A stretch of 64,000 bases of DNA from Billgrantia zhangzhouensis (GCF_021404465.1 NZ_JABFTT010000010.1:62001-126000); one strand, 5' to 3'; positions 44,754-54,557 are shown, numbered from the stretch's first letter. Notes: generated from the letters alone by a model not told the origin. Numbers and translations: made by a program.

Positions 44754-46241
44754 ATGGCCGACTACCTACTCGCCATCGACCAGGGCACTACCAGCTCGCG
44801 TGCCATTCTCTTCGACCGCGGCGGCCATGTGATCCAGGTGGCCCAGCGTGAATTTTCCCAGCGTTTCCCCCATGACGGTTGGATCGAGCACGATCCGCAA
44901 GACATCTGGGACACCGTACTGGCCACATGCCGTGACGCGATAGAGCAATCTGGGATTGCGCCCGAGGCGCTTGCCGGTATCGGCATCACCAACCAGCGAG
45001 AGACCACCTTGCTGTGGGACCGGGCCACGGGGAAGCCGCTCTACAACGCCATCGTCTGGCAGGATCGGCGGACCGCTGATTTCTGTCGACGGCTACGCGA
45101 CCAGGGCCACGCCGACCTCGTCCAAGCACGCACTGGACTTTTGATCGACCCCTATTTCTCTGCGACCAAGCTGGCCTGGTTGCTCGATAACGTGGAGGGG
45201 GCCCGCGAACGTGCCGAGCGCGGTGAGCTCGCTTTCGGTACGGTGGACAGCTTCCTGTTGTGGCGACTCACCGGGGGGCGCGTGCATGCCACCGACGCTA
45301 CCAACGCCTCGCGTACGATGCTATTCAACATCCATGCCCAACAATGGGACGACGAGCTGCTGGCGCTGTTTGGCATCCCTCGTGGGGTGCTGCCAGAGGT
45401 GCGCGACAGCAGCGGCGACTTCGGTTGGACCGATGCCCAATGGCTGGGAGCTGAGCTGCCCATCGGCGGGGTGGTCGGCGATCAGCAGGCAGCATTGGTG
45501 GGGCAAGCCTGTTTCGAGGCGGGTATGGGAAAAAGTACCTATGGCACCGGCTGCTTCATGATCGTCAATACGGGCGACAAGCCGGCGCTGTCGCGCAACC
45601 GCCTGCTAACCACCGTAGCCTATCGTATCGACGGCAAGACCACCTACGCCCTCGAAGGCAGCATCTTCGTGGCCGGGGCCGCCGTACAATGGCTGCGCGA
45701 TGGCCTCAAGCTGTTTGACCATGCCGCCGAAACCGAGGCGTTGGCCAAGCAGACCCGTGCTGGGCATAGCGTCTACCTGGTGCCTGCCTTTACAGGGCTG
45801 GGGGCGCCCCACTGGGATCCCAAGGCGAGGGGCGCGATCTTCGGTCTGACACGGGATACTGGAATCGCCGAGATTGTGGCTGCCGGACTGCAGGCTGTCT
45901 GCTACCAGACCCGCGACTTGCAGACCTGCATGAGCGATGACATGGGGGCGCCTCCCGGCACCCTGCGTGTCGATGGCGGCATGGTAGCTAACAACTGGCT
46001 GGTCCAGTTCCTGGCCGATATGCTGGGCGTACGGGTCGACCGACCCACGGTGCTCGAGACGACAGCACTGGGGGCGGCCTACATGGCGGGGCTACACTTC
46101 GGTTGGTACCGTGACTTGACGGCGATCTCCGAGCTTTGGCGCTGTGAAAGGTCCTTTCTGCCCAGCATGCCGAAGGACGAGCGCGAACGGCTCTACCAAG
46201 GCTGGCTCGAGGCGGTGGAGCGTGTAAAAAGCGGCGTATGA
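44754..46241 (+). CDS. glpK: glycerol kinase
   Basis: A 495-residue FGGY-family kinase that phosphorylates glycerol. [17 protein letters not shown] binds phosphate, [17 protein letters not shown] and [10 protein letters not shown] form the substrate site, [11 protein letters not shown] and [18 protein letters not shown] are further family signatures. The ATG at 44754 follows ACAGGATG. The upstream open frame overlaps the operator region and is not used. No glpF facilitator gene lies nearby. Confidence 0.96.
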   Translation: MADYLLAIDQGTTSSRAILFDRGGHVIQVAQREFSQRFPHDGWIEHDPQDIWDTVLATCRDAIEQSGIAPEALAGIGITNQRETTLLWDRATGKPLYNAIVWQDRRTADFCRRLRDQGHADLVQARTGLLIDPYFSATKLAWLLDNVEGARERAERGELAFGTVDSFLLWRLTGGRVHATDATNASRTMLFNIHAQQWDDELLALFGIPRGVLPEVRDSSGDFGWTDAQWLGAELPIGGVVGDQQAALVGQACFEAGMGKSTYGTGCFMIVNTGDKPALSRNRLLTTVAYRIDGKTTYALEGSIFVAGAAVQWLRDGLKLFDHAAETEALAKQTRAGHSVYLVPAFTGLGAPHWDPKARGAIFGLTRDTGIAEIVAAGLQAVCYQTRDLQTCMSDDMGAPPGTLRVDGGMVANNWLVQFLADMLGVRVDRPTVLETTALGAAYMAGLHFGWYRDLTAISELWRCERSFLPSMPKDERERLYQGWLEAVERVKSGV

Positions 46242-46244
46242 AGC

Positions 46245-46272
46245 TTGCAAAAGCCTGCGATATCGGTAAGAT
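46245..46272 (+). promoter_or_regulatory. sigma-70 promoter of the tRNA-Val pair
   Basis: TTGCAA (46245-46250) and TAAGAT (46267-46272) are separated by 16 bp and lie about 90 bp upstream of the first tRNA. The -35 element begins just after the glpK stop. Confidence 0.5.
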
Positions 46273-46361
46273 ATGCATCCGTTGCCGCCGCATGAAGCGA
46301 GCGGCGACATGTCGGCAAGCAGGCTCTCTTCCGGCCGGTTTGCCGTAGGAAAAGCCGAGAC

Positions 46362-46438
46362 AGGACCATAGCTCAGTTGGTTAGAGCGCCACGTTGACAT
46401 CGTGGAGGTCGGCGGTTCAAATCCGCCTGGTCCTACCA
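46362..46438 (+). tRNA. tRNA-Val (GAC), copy 1
   Basis: A 77-nt cloverleaf with acceptor stem AGGACCA/TGGTCCT, D-arm AGCTCAGTTGGTTAGAGC, anticodon stem-loop CCACG-TTGACAT-CGTGG with anticodon GAC, T-arm GGCGG-TTCAAAT-CCGCC and an encoded CCA end. It decodes GUC and GUU valine codons. Confidence 0.97.
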
Positions 46439-46489
46439 GCTTTCTCTATCGGCGGCTTGCTCGACATGGTTTCATTTCAGGACAGTTTC

Positions 46490-46566
46490 AGGACCATAGC
46501 TCAGTTGGTTAGAGCGCCACGTTGACATCGTGGAGGTCAGCGGTTCAAATCCGCTTGGTCCTACCA
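46490..46566 (+). tRNA. tRNA-Val (GAC), copy 2
   Basis: Identical to copy 1 except for two positions that form one T-stem base pair: AGCGG...CCGCT instead of GGCGG...CCGCC. The stem therefore stays paired (G-C replaced by A-T). The two genes are 51 bp apart and share a downstream terminator. Confidence 0.97.
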
Positions 46567-46574
46567 GCATTCTG

Positions 46575-46608
46575 AAACGCCCCGTGGCTCGTCGCCCCGG
46601 GGCGTTTT
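46575..46608 (+). terminator. rho-independent terminator of the tRNA-Val operon
   Basis: A 10-bp stem AAACGCCCCG / CGGGGCGTTT with a 13-nt loop ends in TTTT, starting 9 bp after the second tRNA. It may also work in the other direction for the converging fRMsr gene. Confidence 0.85.
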
Positions 46609-46630
46609 GCATTCCAATCATTCATCAACG

Positions 46631-47110
46631 CTAGGACAGGAAGTCGGGCAGGTCGGTACGTGCGATGAACACCCCGACCAGCGCCTCGATGCCCGCCTGG
46701 TCCGCCTCGTCGAAGCGTCCGCGCCGCGGACTGTCGAGATCCAGCACGCCCCACAATGCCCCTTGGCGCAAGATCGGTACCACCAGCTCCGAGTTCGATG
46801 CCGCATCGCAGACGATGTGGTCGGCGATGGCATGCACGTCGTCGATGCGCTGGGTTTGGCGGTTTCTTGCTGCCGCACCGCACACGCCTTTGTCGAACGG
46901 GATTGGGTTGCAGGCGGGCTTGCCCTGGAAGGGGCCAAGGGTGAGCAGCTCGGGCTGACGCTGCAGGTAGAAGCCGGCCCAGTTGAGTTCGGGAACCTGC
47001 TGCATGATGAGGGCGCAGGTCTGGGCGGTATTGGTCAACCAGTCGCGGCCGTCGAGCAGGGCTTCGAGCTGGCGGGTCAGTAGGGTGTAGTCGGGCATGT
47101 CCGGTGCCAT
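46631..47110 (-). CDS. GAF-domain free methionine-(R)-sulfoxide reductase
   Basis: A 159-residue fRMsr (MsrC type), which reduces free L-methionine-(R)-sulfoxide. The cysteines Cys67 (ACNPIPFDKG), Cys77 (VCGAAA) and Cys101 (HIVCDAASNSE) have the same 10- and 24-residue spacing as the catalytic cysteines of the E. coli enzyme. WAGFYL and LVVPI...GVLDLDSP complete the GAF fold. It stands close to metNIQ, in keeping with methionine metabolism. Confidence 0.93.
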   Translation of the reverse strand: MAPDMPDYTLLTRQLEALLDGRDWLTNTAQTCALIMQQVPELNWAGFYLQRQPELLTLGPFQGKPACNPIPFDKGVCGAAARNRQTQRIDDVHAIADHIVCDAASNSELVVPILRQGALWGVLDLDSPRRGRFDEADQAGIEALVGVFIARTDLPDFLS

Positions 47111-47218
47111 GGAATTTCGAGTCCTCTCTAGTGCTCGGGTCGGAGTTTGAAGAATGGCCTGGTCGACACTAGCTTTCGGGTAGTAAGGACATCCGTAGGT
47201 CGATCAGGAGGATTGAGT

Positions 47219-47518
47219 ATGCATGTGGTTGCCGATGTCAACGTGACGCCGATCGGGGCGGGAGCCTCGCTGTCGTCTCATATCGCCGCCTGCGAGGAGG
47301 TGATCGAGGAGGCTGGGCTCAAGTATCGCTTGCATGCCCACGGGACCAATATCGAGGGCTCCTGGGAGGAGGTGATGCGCGTGATCCAGCGCTGCCACGA
47401 TGTGCTGCACGAGCGCGGTGCGCCGCGGGTGGACAGCGCGATCCGCATCGCCACGGCCACCGACAAGGATCAGAGTCTCGAGGGCCGGATCGATAAGGTC
47501 GAACGCAAGATCGGTTGA
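47219..47518 (+). CDS. thiamine-binding-domain (MTH1187/YkoF-like) protein, copy 2
   Basis: A 99-residue paralogue of the protein at 2044-2349. It shares VNVTPIGAGASLSSHIAACE-like N-terminal layout, the HAHGTNIEGSWEEVM core and the RCHDVLHERGAPRV segment. The ATG at 47219 follows AGGAGG; the open frame upstream is ignored. It is divergent from the fRMsr gene. Ligand and role are unknown; thiamine binding is known for family members only. Confidence 0.8.
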   Translation: MHVVADVNVTPIGAGASLSSHIAACEEVIEEAGLKYRLHAHGTNIEGSWEEVMRVIQRCHDVLHERGAPRVDSAIRIATATDKDQSLEGRIDKVERKIG

Positions 47519-47593
47519 TTCGAACCGTTCCGCCAAACGAACGGGCCGACGCATGGCGTCGGCCCATTGCCATTCATATGGCGAATGCCCGCA

Positions 47594-48409
47594 TTACTGC
47601 CAGCCAGGCACCGCGCCACCGTCGAATAGTTCCAGCGCCTTGGCGGCGACTTCGTCGCTCTGGTAGGCCGAGACCAGTTGCTGGATTTCCTCGCGCTCCT
47701 CGTCGCCGGAGCGGACCGCGATCAGGTTGACGTAGGGCGACTCGGGGCCTTCCTTGATCAACGCATCGTCCAGGCTCAGGCCGGCGGGCTGGGCGAAGGT
47801 GTTGTTGATGAAGGCCAGGTCGACGTCAGGCAGCACGCGCGGCAGTTGGGCCGCCTCGATCTCGCGGAAGCGGAACTCGTTGGGGTTCTCGATCACGTTG
47901 ACCGGGGTAGCTTCGAGGTTCTCGGGGTCGTCCAGCACGATCAGGCCGGCGTTGTGCATCAGGATCATCGCGCGACCGCCGTTAGTGGGGTCGTTGGGCA
48001 GGGCGATGATGGCGCGCTCGGGCAGCTCGTCGATGCTGTCGTGCTTTTCGGAGTAGGCGCCGATCGGATAGACGAAGGTATGGCCGGCCACGGCCAGGTC
48101 GTAGCCGCGATCTTCGATCATGCTGCGCAGGTAGGGCTCGTGCTGGAAGGCATTGGCATCGAGGCTGCCGTCGGCCAGGGCGGCATTGGGTGAGACGTAG
48201 TCGGTGAACTCGATGATCTCGACCTCCAGGTCGTAGCGGTCGCGGGCGATCCCGACCGCCACTTCCATTACCTCCGACTCGGGGCCGGACATGGTGCCGA
48301 CCTTGATCGAGCGGGTCTCGGTGTCGCCGTTGTCGTTGCCGCAGCCAGCAATCAAGGTGGCACCGACCAGGGTGGCGGCGCCGAGCAGACGGGTCAGGGT
48401 TGCTTGCAT
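47594..48409 (-). CDS. metQ: methionine ABC transporter substrate-binding lipoprotein MetQ
   Basis: A 271-residue NlpA/MetQ lipoprotein with lipobox LIAGC at about residues 19-23. VGTMSGPESEVMEVAVGIARD, the EFTDYVSPNAALADGSLDANAFQHEPYL region and FINNTFAQPAGLS are family signatures, each quoted in part. It captures methionine for MetNI. AGGAGAA precedes the start at 48409. Last gene of the metNIQ operon. Confidence 0.94.
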   Translation of the reverse strand: MQATLTRLLGAATLVGATLIAGCGNDNGDTETRSIKVGTMSGPESEVMEVAVGIARDRYDLEVEIIEFTDYVSPNAALADGSLDANAFQHEPYLRSMIEDRGYDLAVAGHTFVYPIGAYSEKHDSIDELPERAIIALPNDPTNGGRAMILMHNAGLIVLDDPENLEATPVNVIENPNEFRFREIEAAQLPRVLPDVDLAFINNTFAQPAGLSLDDALIKEGPESPYVNLIAVRSGDEEREEIQQLVSAYQSDEVAAKALELFDGGAVPGWQ

Positions 48410-48438
48410 TTGAGTCGTTCTCCTTGCGTGAGATGCAG

Positions 48439-49092
48439 TCACTTGCGATCCGACTTGCGTACCAGGTAATCCCCCAGGCTTTGGAAGCCCTGCACCATGA
48501 CCACCAGGATGGCCACGGTGATCAGCATGATGGTGGGGTTGAAGCGGTTGTAGCCGTAGCGAATGCCCAGGTCGCCCAGGCCGCCGCCGCCCACGGCCCC
48601 GGCCATGGCCGAGTAGCTCACCAGGGTAACCACGGTGATGGTCAGGCCGGTGATAATGCCGCCGCGGGCCTCCGGCAGCAATACCTTGGTGATGATCTGG
48701 TGGGGTGTGGCGCCCATCGACTGGGCGGCCTCGACAAGACCCGGAGGAATCTCGTTGAGCGCACCCTCCACCAGGCGGGCGACGAACGGAATAGCGGCGA
48801 TGGTCAGCGGTACGATAGCGGCATTGGTGCCGATCGAAGTGCCGACGACCATGCGCGTGAAGGGGATGATCGCCACCATCAGGATGATGAAAGGGATCGA
48901 GCGGCCGATGTTGGTCACCATGCCCAATACCTGGTTGAGCGCCGGGCGCGCCAGGATCTGGCGTGGGCGGGTGACGTAGAGCATCACGCCCAGCGGCACG
49001 CCGAACAGAGCCGAGACCACGCCCGACACGGCAACCATGTAGAGCGTGTCAAGGGTCGCCTGGAGGATCAGGTCAATCATCGCGCTGGACAT
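48439..49092 (-). CDS. metI: methionine ABC transporter permease MetI
   Basis: A 217-residue permease with five hydrophobic segments, the LGMVTNIGRSIPFIILMVAI block and the EAA-type loop (LVEAAQSMGATPHQIITKVLLPEA) that contacts MetN. The start at 49092 follows GGAGGTG and overlaps metN by 20 bp; an ATG at 49080 is also possible. Confidence 0.94.
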   Translation of the reverse strand: MSSAMIDLILQATLDTLYMVAVSGVVSALFGVPLGVMLYVTRPRQILARPALNQVLGMVTNIGRSIPFIILMVAIIPFTRMVVGTSIGTNAAIVPLTIAAIPFVARLVEGALNEIPPGLVEAAQSMGATPHQIITKVLLPEARGGIITGLTITVVTLVSYSAMAGAVGGGGLGDLGIRYGYNRFNPTIMLITVAILVVMVQGFQSLGDYLVRKSDRK

Positions 49093-50164
49093 GGCCGAGC
49101 ACCTCCACGTGAAGATCATGGGTTTCGAGATAGTCGATGGCGCGACGGGTCTGTTCGGGTGAACCGAGCAGTTCGGCGATCATCAGTCCCAGGGTGCGCT
49201 CCTGGATCGACTCGACCTTGGCTTGGAGAATGCTTACGTCGACGCCGCACTCCCGCGCCAGGCGCGAAATGAGCGGCGTGGAGACCGCATCGCCGGAGAA
49301 TGCCAGGCGAACCACCGGGTGGGTATGCTCGCCCGGCGCCTCTTCCAGGCGCTCGACCAGCGCCTTGGGCGGCTCCAGCTGCAGGAAGTCGTTGAGGAAC
49401 TCGCGGCCGAGCCGGGTTCGCGGGGCGGTGAAGAAGTCGCCTACCTCGGCCTCCTCGACTAGCTCGCCATCGGAGATCAAGCTGACCCGATGGCAGATCG
49501 ACTTGACCACCTCCATCTCGTGGGTAATCAGCAGGATGGTCAGGCCGAGCTTCTGGTTGATCTCGCGCAGCAGGGCGAGGATCGAACCGGTGGTCTGGGG
49601 GTCGAGCGCCGAGGTCGCTTCGTCGCAGAGCAGCACACGGGGCTCACTGGCCAGCGCTCGAGCAATGGCCACGCGCTGTTTCTGCCCGCCGGAGAGCTGG
49701 GCAGGGTGCTGGCGGGCCTTGTCGGCCAGTCCGGTCAGCTCGAGCAGCGGCAGCACACGCTCGCGGATCGCGCCACGCTTCATGCCCATCAACTCCAACG
49801 GCAGCGCGACATTGTCGAATACGTTGCGCGTGGTCAGCAGGTTGAAATGCTGGAAGATCATGCCGATGCGATGTCGGGCCTGGTTGAGTTCGGTGGCAGA
49901 GAGATCAGTCATCTCCTTGCCGTCGACCACGACGCTGCCGCTGGTGGGGCGCTCGAGCAGGTTGACGCAGCGGATCAGGGTCGACTTGCCGGCACCGGAC
50001 AGGCCGATGACGCCATGAATGCTGCCCTGGGGCACGTGCAGATCGACGTTCCGGAGGGCCTCGATCGTTCTGGTTGGCATGTCGCGGCGACGCGCGGCGA
50101 ACGGCAGCCGGCTTCCGGGCCTGCTGAGATGGTAGGTCTTGGAGACGTTGCGTAGCGTGATCAT
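49073..50164 (-). CDS. metN: methionine ABC transporter ATP-binding protein MetN
   Basis: A 363-residue ATPase with Walker A GLSGAGKSTL, signature LSGGQKQRVAIARAL, Walker B VLLCDEATSALDP and switch histidine in LLITHEMEV, followed by a C-terminal NIL/ACT-like domain (about residues 280-360) that binds methionine and inhibits transport. The start at 50164 follows CCAGGAAG. A leader of about 210 nt with an apparent SAM-II riboswitch and a terminator precedes it. Confidence 0.95.
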   Translation of the reverse strand: MITLRNVSKTYHLSRPGSRLPFAARRRDMPTRTIEALRNVDLHVPQGSIHGVIGLSGAGKSTLIRCVNLLERPTSGSVVVDGKEMTDLSATELNQARHRIGMIFQHFNLLTTRNVFDNVALPLELMGMKRGAIRERVLPLLELTGLADKARQHPAQLSGGQKQRVAIARALASEPRVLLCDEATSALDPQTTGSILALLREINQKLGLTILLITHEMEVVKSICHRVSLISDGELVEEAEVGDFFTAPRTRLGREFLNDFLQLEPPKALVERLEEAPGEHTHPVVRLAFSGDAVSTPLISRLARECGVDVSILQAKVESIQERTLGLMIAELLGSPEQTRRAIDYLETHDLHVEVLGHVQRDD

Positions 50165-50229
50165 CTGGCTTCCTGGGGGCCGTCCCGGTGGCGCGGGCGC
50201 AGCAATAGCCAGAGCGGATGACCGGAACG

Positions 50230-50256
50230 AAAAAAAGGCCACCCTGACGGGTGGCC
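50230..50256 (-). terminator. intrinsic terminator inside the metN leader
   Basis: On the minus strand, GGCCACCC-GTCA-GGGTGGCC is followed by seven U. It lies 65 nt before the metN start and downstream of the riboswitch core, with no other minus-strand gene before it, so it must act as an attenuator of metNIQ. Confidence 0.88.
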
Positions 50257-50270
50257 ATCAACGCTGGACA

Positions 50271-50364
50271 CACCCTTTTAGCTGCACTTCACACTGCTGG
50301 ACAGGGAATTCGTGATTCCTTGCCGGCAGCGTGGGCGCCCGCAATCCGGGTACAAATCGGCGCC
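50271..50364 (-). ncRNA. SAM-II-type riboswitch in the metNIQ leader, with an inserted stem
   Basis: Read on the minus strand, GGCGCC (50364-50359) pairs with GGCGCC (50339-50334) to form P1. Between them lie GATTTGTACC and TTGC, and the 3' part ends GCTAAAAGGG (50282-50273). These are the conserved blocks of the SAM-II (metA) aptamer. The segment between P1 and the 3' block carries an extra stem (CACGCTG with CAGC-GTG, capped by GGAAT/ATTCC), making this copy about 40 nt longer than the classic form. The GGGTG end (50275-50271) can pair with CACCC of the terminator. SAM binding should favour termination. The match is by eye. Confidence 0.78.
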
Positions 50365-50380
50365 TGAAATGTGAGGCGGC

Positions 50381-50409
50381 ATCTTAGGACCAACGGCGTG
50401 TCGTGTCAA
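50381..50409 (-). promoter_or_regulatory. sigma-70 promoter of metNIQ
   Basis: On the minus strand TTGACA (50409-50404) and TAAGAT (50386-50381) are 17 bp apart, a near-consensus promoter. Transcription would start near 50374, ten bases before the riboswitch P1. Confidence 0.75.
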
Positions 50410-50615
50410 TCCATTTGGTGAATGCGCGGTACTCCTGGCGCTTCGCTTGGTAAATTTTGCTGGATACGTCCCGGTTGGGCATGCATTCGTTTCGTTGTCG
50501 GTACTGTCATGCGGACCGGTACCGATGGACGTAGGGTAGCTGAATTCTTAAACTGCCAACCCACTCTTTCCTTTTGCTCTTCACTCTCCTTGCCAGGAGC
50601 TGCCCAGGAGACGCC

Positions 50616-51245
50616 ATGTTCACAGGCATCGTTCAGGGGACGGCAGAGATCGTCGCCATTCAGGAAGCCGAGGCATTCCGTACTCATGTCGTGAGCCTGC
50701 CGGAACCTCTGCGCGAGGGGCTGGAACTCGGCGCTTCGGTGGCGCACAACGGCGTCTGCTTGACCGTGACAGCCATGGTGGGGGAGCGCATCAGCTTCGA
50801 TCTGATGCGCGAGACGCTACGCGTGACCAATCTTGGGGCGCTGCGCGAAGGCGACCGCGTCAATATCGAACGGGCTGCGCGCTTTGGCGATGAAATCGGC
50901 GGTCACGCCATGTCCGGGCACGTCATGGCGATGGCCGTGCTGGTCGAGCTGGACCAAGCGCCGAACAATCGCCGGCTATGGTTCGAAGTGCCGCATGCGC
51001 TGGGGCGCTTCCTGTTCGAAAAGGGGTACATCGGCGTCGATGGCATCAGCCTGACGATTGGTGCGGTGAGGCATGCTTCGGCCGATCATGGTCCGCGTTT
51101 TTGCGTCGATCTGATCCCCGAAACGCTGGAGCGCACCATTCTGGTCGATCGCGTGCCGGGCGACCGGGTCAATATCGAGATCGACCCGCAGACCCAGGCC
51201 ATCGTCGAGACCGTGGAGCGGGTGCTCGCTTCGCGAGGTGCCTGA
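50616..51245 (+). CDS. ribE: riboflavin synthase, alpha subunit
   Basis: A 209-residue trimeric enzyme that dismutates two 6,7-dimethyl-8-ribityllumazines to riboflavin. The duplicated lumazine-binding barrels are visible: MFTGIVQGTAEIV with VAHNGVCLTV, then GGHAMSGHVMAMA with VDGISLTIGAV. The ATG at 50616 begins the universal MFTGI sequence, so the longer upstream frame is wrong. No FMN riboswitch is upstream. It stands alone, as riboflavin synthase does in several gammaproteobacteria. Confidence 0.95.
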   Translation: MFTGIVQGTAEIVAIQEAEAFRTHVVSLPEPLREGLELGASVAHNGVCLTVTAMVGERISFDLMRETLRVTNLGALREGDRVNIERAARFGDEIGGHAMSGHVMAMAVLVELDQAPNNRRLWFEVPHALGRFLFEKGYIGVDGISLTIGAVRHASADHGPRFCVDLIPETLERTILVDRVPGDRVNIEIDPQTQAIVETVERVLASRGA

Positions 51246-51442
51246 GTTCCAGCTTCAAATGACCGTTTCGTCAAGTCTGCGTTGGTAGCTGCACTGGCGC
51301 ATGGCGTAGAGTTTGCTTATACAAAGCGAACCGTGCCATGGCGCTCAAGGCGGGCCTCGCATCGCAGGCGGTCCTTGGGTACCATGTGCGACTTTTCTCG
51401 CCCCCTGGTCGACGGCCAGCCCTAGTGCGCAGGAATGCCAAA

Positions 51443-52744
51443 ATGAAGAACATGCTCGATAAACACTTCAAGCTGACGGAACACAATACCAGCGTGAAGA
51501 CCGAGGCCATTGCGGGAGTCACCACCTTCCTGACCATGGCCTATATCATCTTCGTCAACCCCAGCATTCTCTCCGAAGCGGGCATGGACTACGGTGCGGT
51601 GTTCGTCGCGACCTGTCTGGCCGCCGCCGTCGGCTGCCTGATCATGGGGCTGTGGGCCAACTATCCTATCGCCCAGGCGCCGGGCATGGGGCTCAACGCC
51701 TTCTTCACCTATGGTGTCGTGCTCGGCATGGGCTACACCTGGGAGGCAGCGCTGGGGGCGGTGTTCCTGTCCGGCTTCTGCTTCTTCCTGCTCAGCGTCT
51801 TCAAGATACGCGAATGGATCATTCACTCCATTCCTCTCTCCCTGCGGCTGGGCATTGCCGCCGGTATCGGCCTGTTCCTGGCCATGATTGCGCTCAAGAA
51901 CGCCGGTATCGTGGTGTCGAACCCGGCCACCTACGTGGCGCTAGGCGATCTCTCCGAACCCGCTGCCATCTATGCGTTGCTGGGCTTCTTCGCCATTACC
52001 GCCATGGCCTATCTGCGCATCACCGGTGCGGTGATGATCGGCATTCTCGGTGTGACCGTGCTGGCCATGATCCTGGGGCATAATCAATATGGCGGTCTGA
52101 TGTCGATGCCGCCTTCCATCGCGCCGACCTTCATGGCGCTGGATCTCGCCGGAGCGCTCGACGTGGCCATGCTCAGCGTGATCTTCGCCTTCCTGTTCGT
52201 CGACCTGTTCGATACCTCGGGCACCCTGGTCGGCGTGGCCCACAAGGGTGGGCTGCTCGACAAGGACGGCAAGCTGCCGCGCTTGGGGCGTGCCATGATG
52301 GCCGACAGCGGTGCCTCCATGGCCGGTGCCGTGCTGGGTACCTCGACTACCACCAGCTATATCGAATCCACCGCCGGCATCGCCTCGGGCGGGCGCACCG
52401 GTCTCACCGCCGTGGTGGTGGCCGCGATGTTCCTGATCAGCCTGTTCTTCGCCCCGCTGGCCGGCTCGATTCCCGCCTACGCCACGGCTGGCGCGCTGCT
52501 CTACGTGGCGGTACTGATGGCCGGCAGCCTGGCGCATGCCAACTGGGACGATCCGACCGATGCCGCCCCCGTGCTGATCGCCGCGCTGGCAATGCCGTTG
52601 ACGTTCTCGATCGCCGAAGGCATCGCGTTGGGCTTCATCAGCTACGCTGCTATCAAGACCCTCTCCGGCCGCTTCCGGGATCTCAACCCGGCCGTGGTCG
52701 TGCTGGCGATCCTGTTCGTGTTGAAGTTCCTGTTCCTAGACTGA
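51443..52744 (+). CDS. NCS2-family (AzgA-type) purine permease
   Basis: A 433-residue permease of the adenine/guanine/hypoxanthine group. [53 protein letters not shown] and [19 protein letters not shown] are family signatures. The ATG at 51443 follows AGGAATG; the longer open frame upstream lacks coding character. It imports purine bases, which Apt and Gpt, encoded next, convert to nucleotides. Confidence 0.93.
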   Translation: MKNMLDKHFKLTEHNTSVKTEAIAGVTTFLTMAYIIFVNPSILSEAGMDYGAVFVATCLAAAVGCLIMGLWANYPIAQAPGMGLNAFFTYGVVLGMGYTWEAALGAVFLSGFCFFLLSVFKIREWIIHSIPLSLRLGIAAGIGLFLAMIALKNAGIVVSNPATYVALGDLSEPAAIYALLGFFAITAMAYLRITGAVMIGILGVTVLAMILGHNQYGGLMSMPPSIAPTFMALDLAGALDVAMLSVIFAFLFVDLFDTSGTLVGVAHKGGLLDKDGKLPRLGRAMMADSGASMAGAVLGTSTTTSYIESTAGIASGGRTGLTAVVVAAMFLISLFFAPLAGSIPAYATAGALLYVAVLMAGSLAHANWDDPTDAAPVLIAALAMPLTFSIAEGIALGFISYAAIKTLSGRFRDLNPAVVVLAILFVLKFLFLD

Positions 52745-52766
52745 CATTTCCTCACCGAGACCTGCG

Positions 52767-53312
52767 ATGAGCATTTACGGCGACTATATCAAGTCCGTGA
52801 TACGAACCGTCCCCGACTGGCCGCGGCAGGGGGTCAACTTCCGCGACATCACGCCGCTGCTGCAGAACAGCTCGGCCTTTCGCAAGCTGATCGACAGCTT
52901 CGTGCACCGCTACCAGGAGATGGAGCTCGACGCCATCGCTGCCATCGATGCGCGCGGTTTCATCATTGGTGCGCCGGTGGCCTATGAGCTGGGCTGCAGC
53001 TTCGTGCCGGTGCGCAAGAAAGGCAAGTTGCCGTTTCGCACCATCAGTGAGACCTACACGCTGGAGTACGGCCAGGCCGAGGTGGAACTGCATTCCGATG
53101 CCTTCCGCCAGGGGGACCGCATCCTGATCATGGACGACCTGATCGCCACCGGCGGCACCATGCTGGCTGCCGCCAAGCTCATCACCCGCACCGGGGGCCA
53201 GGTAGTGGAGACCGCTACCATCATCGACCTGCCGGAGATCGGCGGGTCTGCCAGGATTCGTGAGGCCGGTTTCGGCGTCTTTGCAGTCTGCTCCTTCAAT
53301 GAGGACGAGTGA
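52767..53312 (+). CDS. apt: adenine phosphoribosyltransferase
   Basis: A 181-residue salvage enzyme making AMP from adenine and [49 protein letters not shown] and the PRPP loop [19 protein letters not shown] are all present. It starts 22 bp after the purine permease gene, so they are probably co-transcribed, and precedes gpt. Confidence 0.96.
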   Translation: MSIYGDYIKSVIRTVPDWPRQGVNFRDITPLLQNSSAFRKLIDSFVHRYQEMELDAIAAIDARGFIIGAPVAYELGCSFVPVRKKGKLPFRTISETYTLEYGQAEVELHSDAFRQGDRILIMDDLIATGGTMLAAAKLITRTGGQVVETATIIDLPEIGGSARIREAGFGVFAVCSFNEDE

Positions 53313-53319
53313 CACCATC

Positions 53320-53799
53320 ATGAGCAACGCCCGCTACCACCAGCATTTCACCGTTTCCTGGGATCAACTGCATCGCGACGTGCGCGAACTCTGCCATCGC
53401 CTGGTCGAGCGCGACTTCAAGGGCATCGTGGCGATTACCCGAGGTGGATTGATTCCTGCGGCGCTGATCGCGCGCGAGCTCAACGTTCGTCTGATCGATA
53501 CCGTTTGCATCAAGAGCTACGACTATATGGACCAGGGCGGGTTGGACGTCATGAAAGGCGTGGGTCATGACGGTGACGGCTGGCTGCTGGTGGATGATCT
53601 GGTCGACACCGGCAAGACGGCTCGCAAGGTGCGTGAAATGCTGCCCAAGGCGCATTTCGTTACCGTCTATGCCAAGCCGGAGGGGCGCCCGCTGGTGGAC
53701 CAGTACCTGACCGAAGTGGCGCAGGATTGCTGGATTCAGTTCCCTTGGGACATGGGGGTGGCTTACGTTGAGCCGCTGGTCGACCAGGTCAAGCGCTAG
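53320..53799 (+). CDS. gpt: xanthine-guanine phosphoribosyltransferase
   Basis: A 159-residue type I PRTase. [20 protein letters not shown], the [10 protein letters not shown] hood region, the PRPP loop [18 protein letters not shown] and the C-terminal WIQFPWDMG motif agree with Gpt. It makes GMP or XMP from guanine or xanthine. The ATG at 53320 lies 7 bp after apt. The open frame upstream overlaps apt and is not used. Confidence 0.94.
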   Translation: MSNARYHQHFTVSWDQLHRDVRELCHRLVERDFKGIVAITRGGLIPAALIARELNVRLIDTVCIKSYDYMDQGGLDVMKGVGHDGDGWLLVDDLVDTGKTARKVREMLPKAHFVTVYAKPEGRPLVDQYLTEVAQDCWIQFPWDMGVAYVEPLVDQVKR

Positions 53800-53873
53800 C
53801 TGCCTGCAAGCATCACCAGCGCAATCGTCGAACCCTGGTTAAGGTCAACCGCACGTCATATCGAGTGATCGCC

Positions 53874-54557
53874 ATGAGTTGTCCATTGCCTGAAAGCTGG
53901 CAGCGCTGGCTGGGAGATGAATTCTCCTTGCCCTACATGCAGTCGCTGCGTGACTTCCTGGCGGCGGAGAAGGCCGCCAGGAAGGTGATCTACCCACACT
54001 CCTCGAACTGGTTCCGAGCCTTCGAGCTCACGCCGCTGGAGCAGGTCAAGGTGGTGATCCTGGGGCAGGATCCTTACCACGGACCCCAGCAGGCGCATGG
54101 CTTGTGTTTCTCGGTTCGCCCTGGGGTCCCGGTGCCGCCATCGCTGGTCAACATCTACAAGGAGCTGGCCGTCGATGTCGGCTTCCAGCCGGTGGCGCAC
54201 GGCAACCTCGAGCACTGGGCGCGACAGGGCGTGCTGCTGCTCAATACCTCGTTGACGGTGGAGCAGGGTAATGCCGGCTCGCACCGGGGCAGGGGCTGGG
54301 AGACCTTTACCGACCGTGCCATCGAGACGGTCAACGCTCATGCACCACCTTCCGTGTTCCTGTTATGGGGCAGCCATGCCCGGCAGAAGAAGGCGCTGAT
54401 CGATACCTCACGACACCTGGTACTGGAATCGCCGCACCCTTCGCCGCTCTCCGCCCATCGGGGGTTCTTCGGCAATCGGCATTTCTCCCGGGCCAATGCC
54501 TTTCTCGAGGCGAATGGCCGTGAGCCGATCGACTGGCAGCTCCCTGCCATGCCCTGA
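53874..54557 (+). CDS. ung: uracil-DNA glycosylase
   Basis: A 227-residue family 1 UDG that removes uracil from DNA. The water-activating loop [43 protein letters not shown] and the minor-groove loop [15 protein letters not shown] are all intact. A GTG at 53865 is an alternative start. No strong ribosome binding site is visible, which is unusual in this window. Confidence 0.95.
   Translation: MSCPLPESWQRWLGDEFSLPYMQSLRDFLAAEKAARKVIYPHSSNWFRAFELTPLEQVKVVILGQDPYHGPQQAHGLCFSVRPGVPVPPSLVNIYKELAVDVGFQPVAHGNLEHWARQGVLLLNTSLTVEQGNAGSHRGRGWETFTDRAIETVNAHAPPSVFLLWGSHARQKKALIDTSRHLVLESPHPSPLSAHRGFFGNRHFSRANAFLEANGREPIDWQLPAMP

Noticed and set aside
50410..50615. Possible FMN riboswitch before ribE
   Set aside because: None of the conserved FMN-element blocks are present and the plus-strand leader is short.
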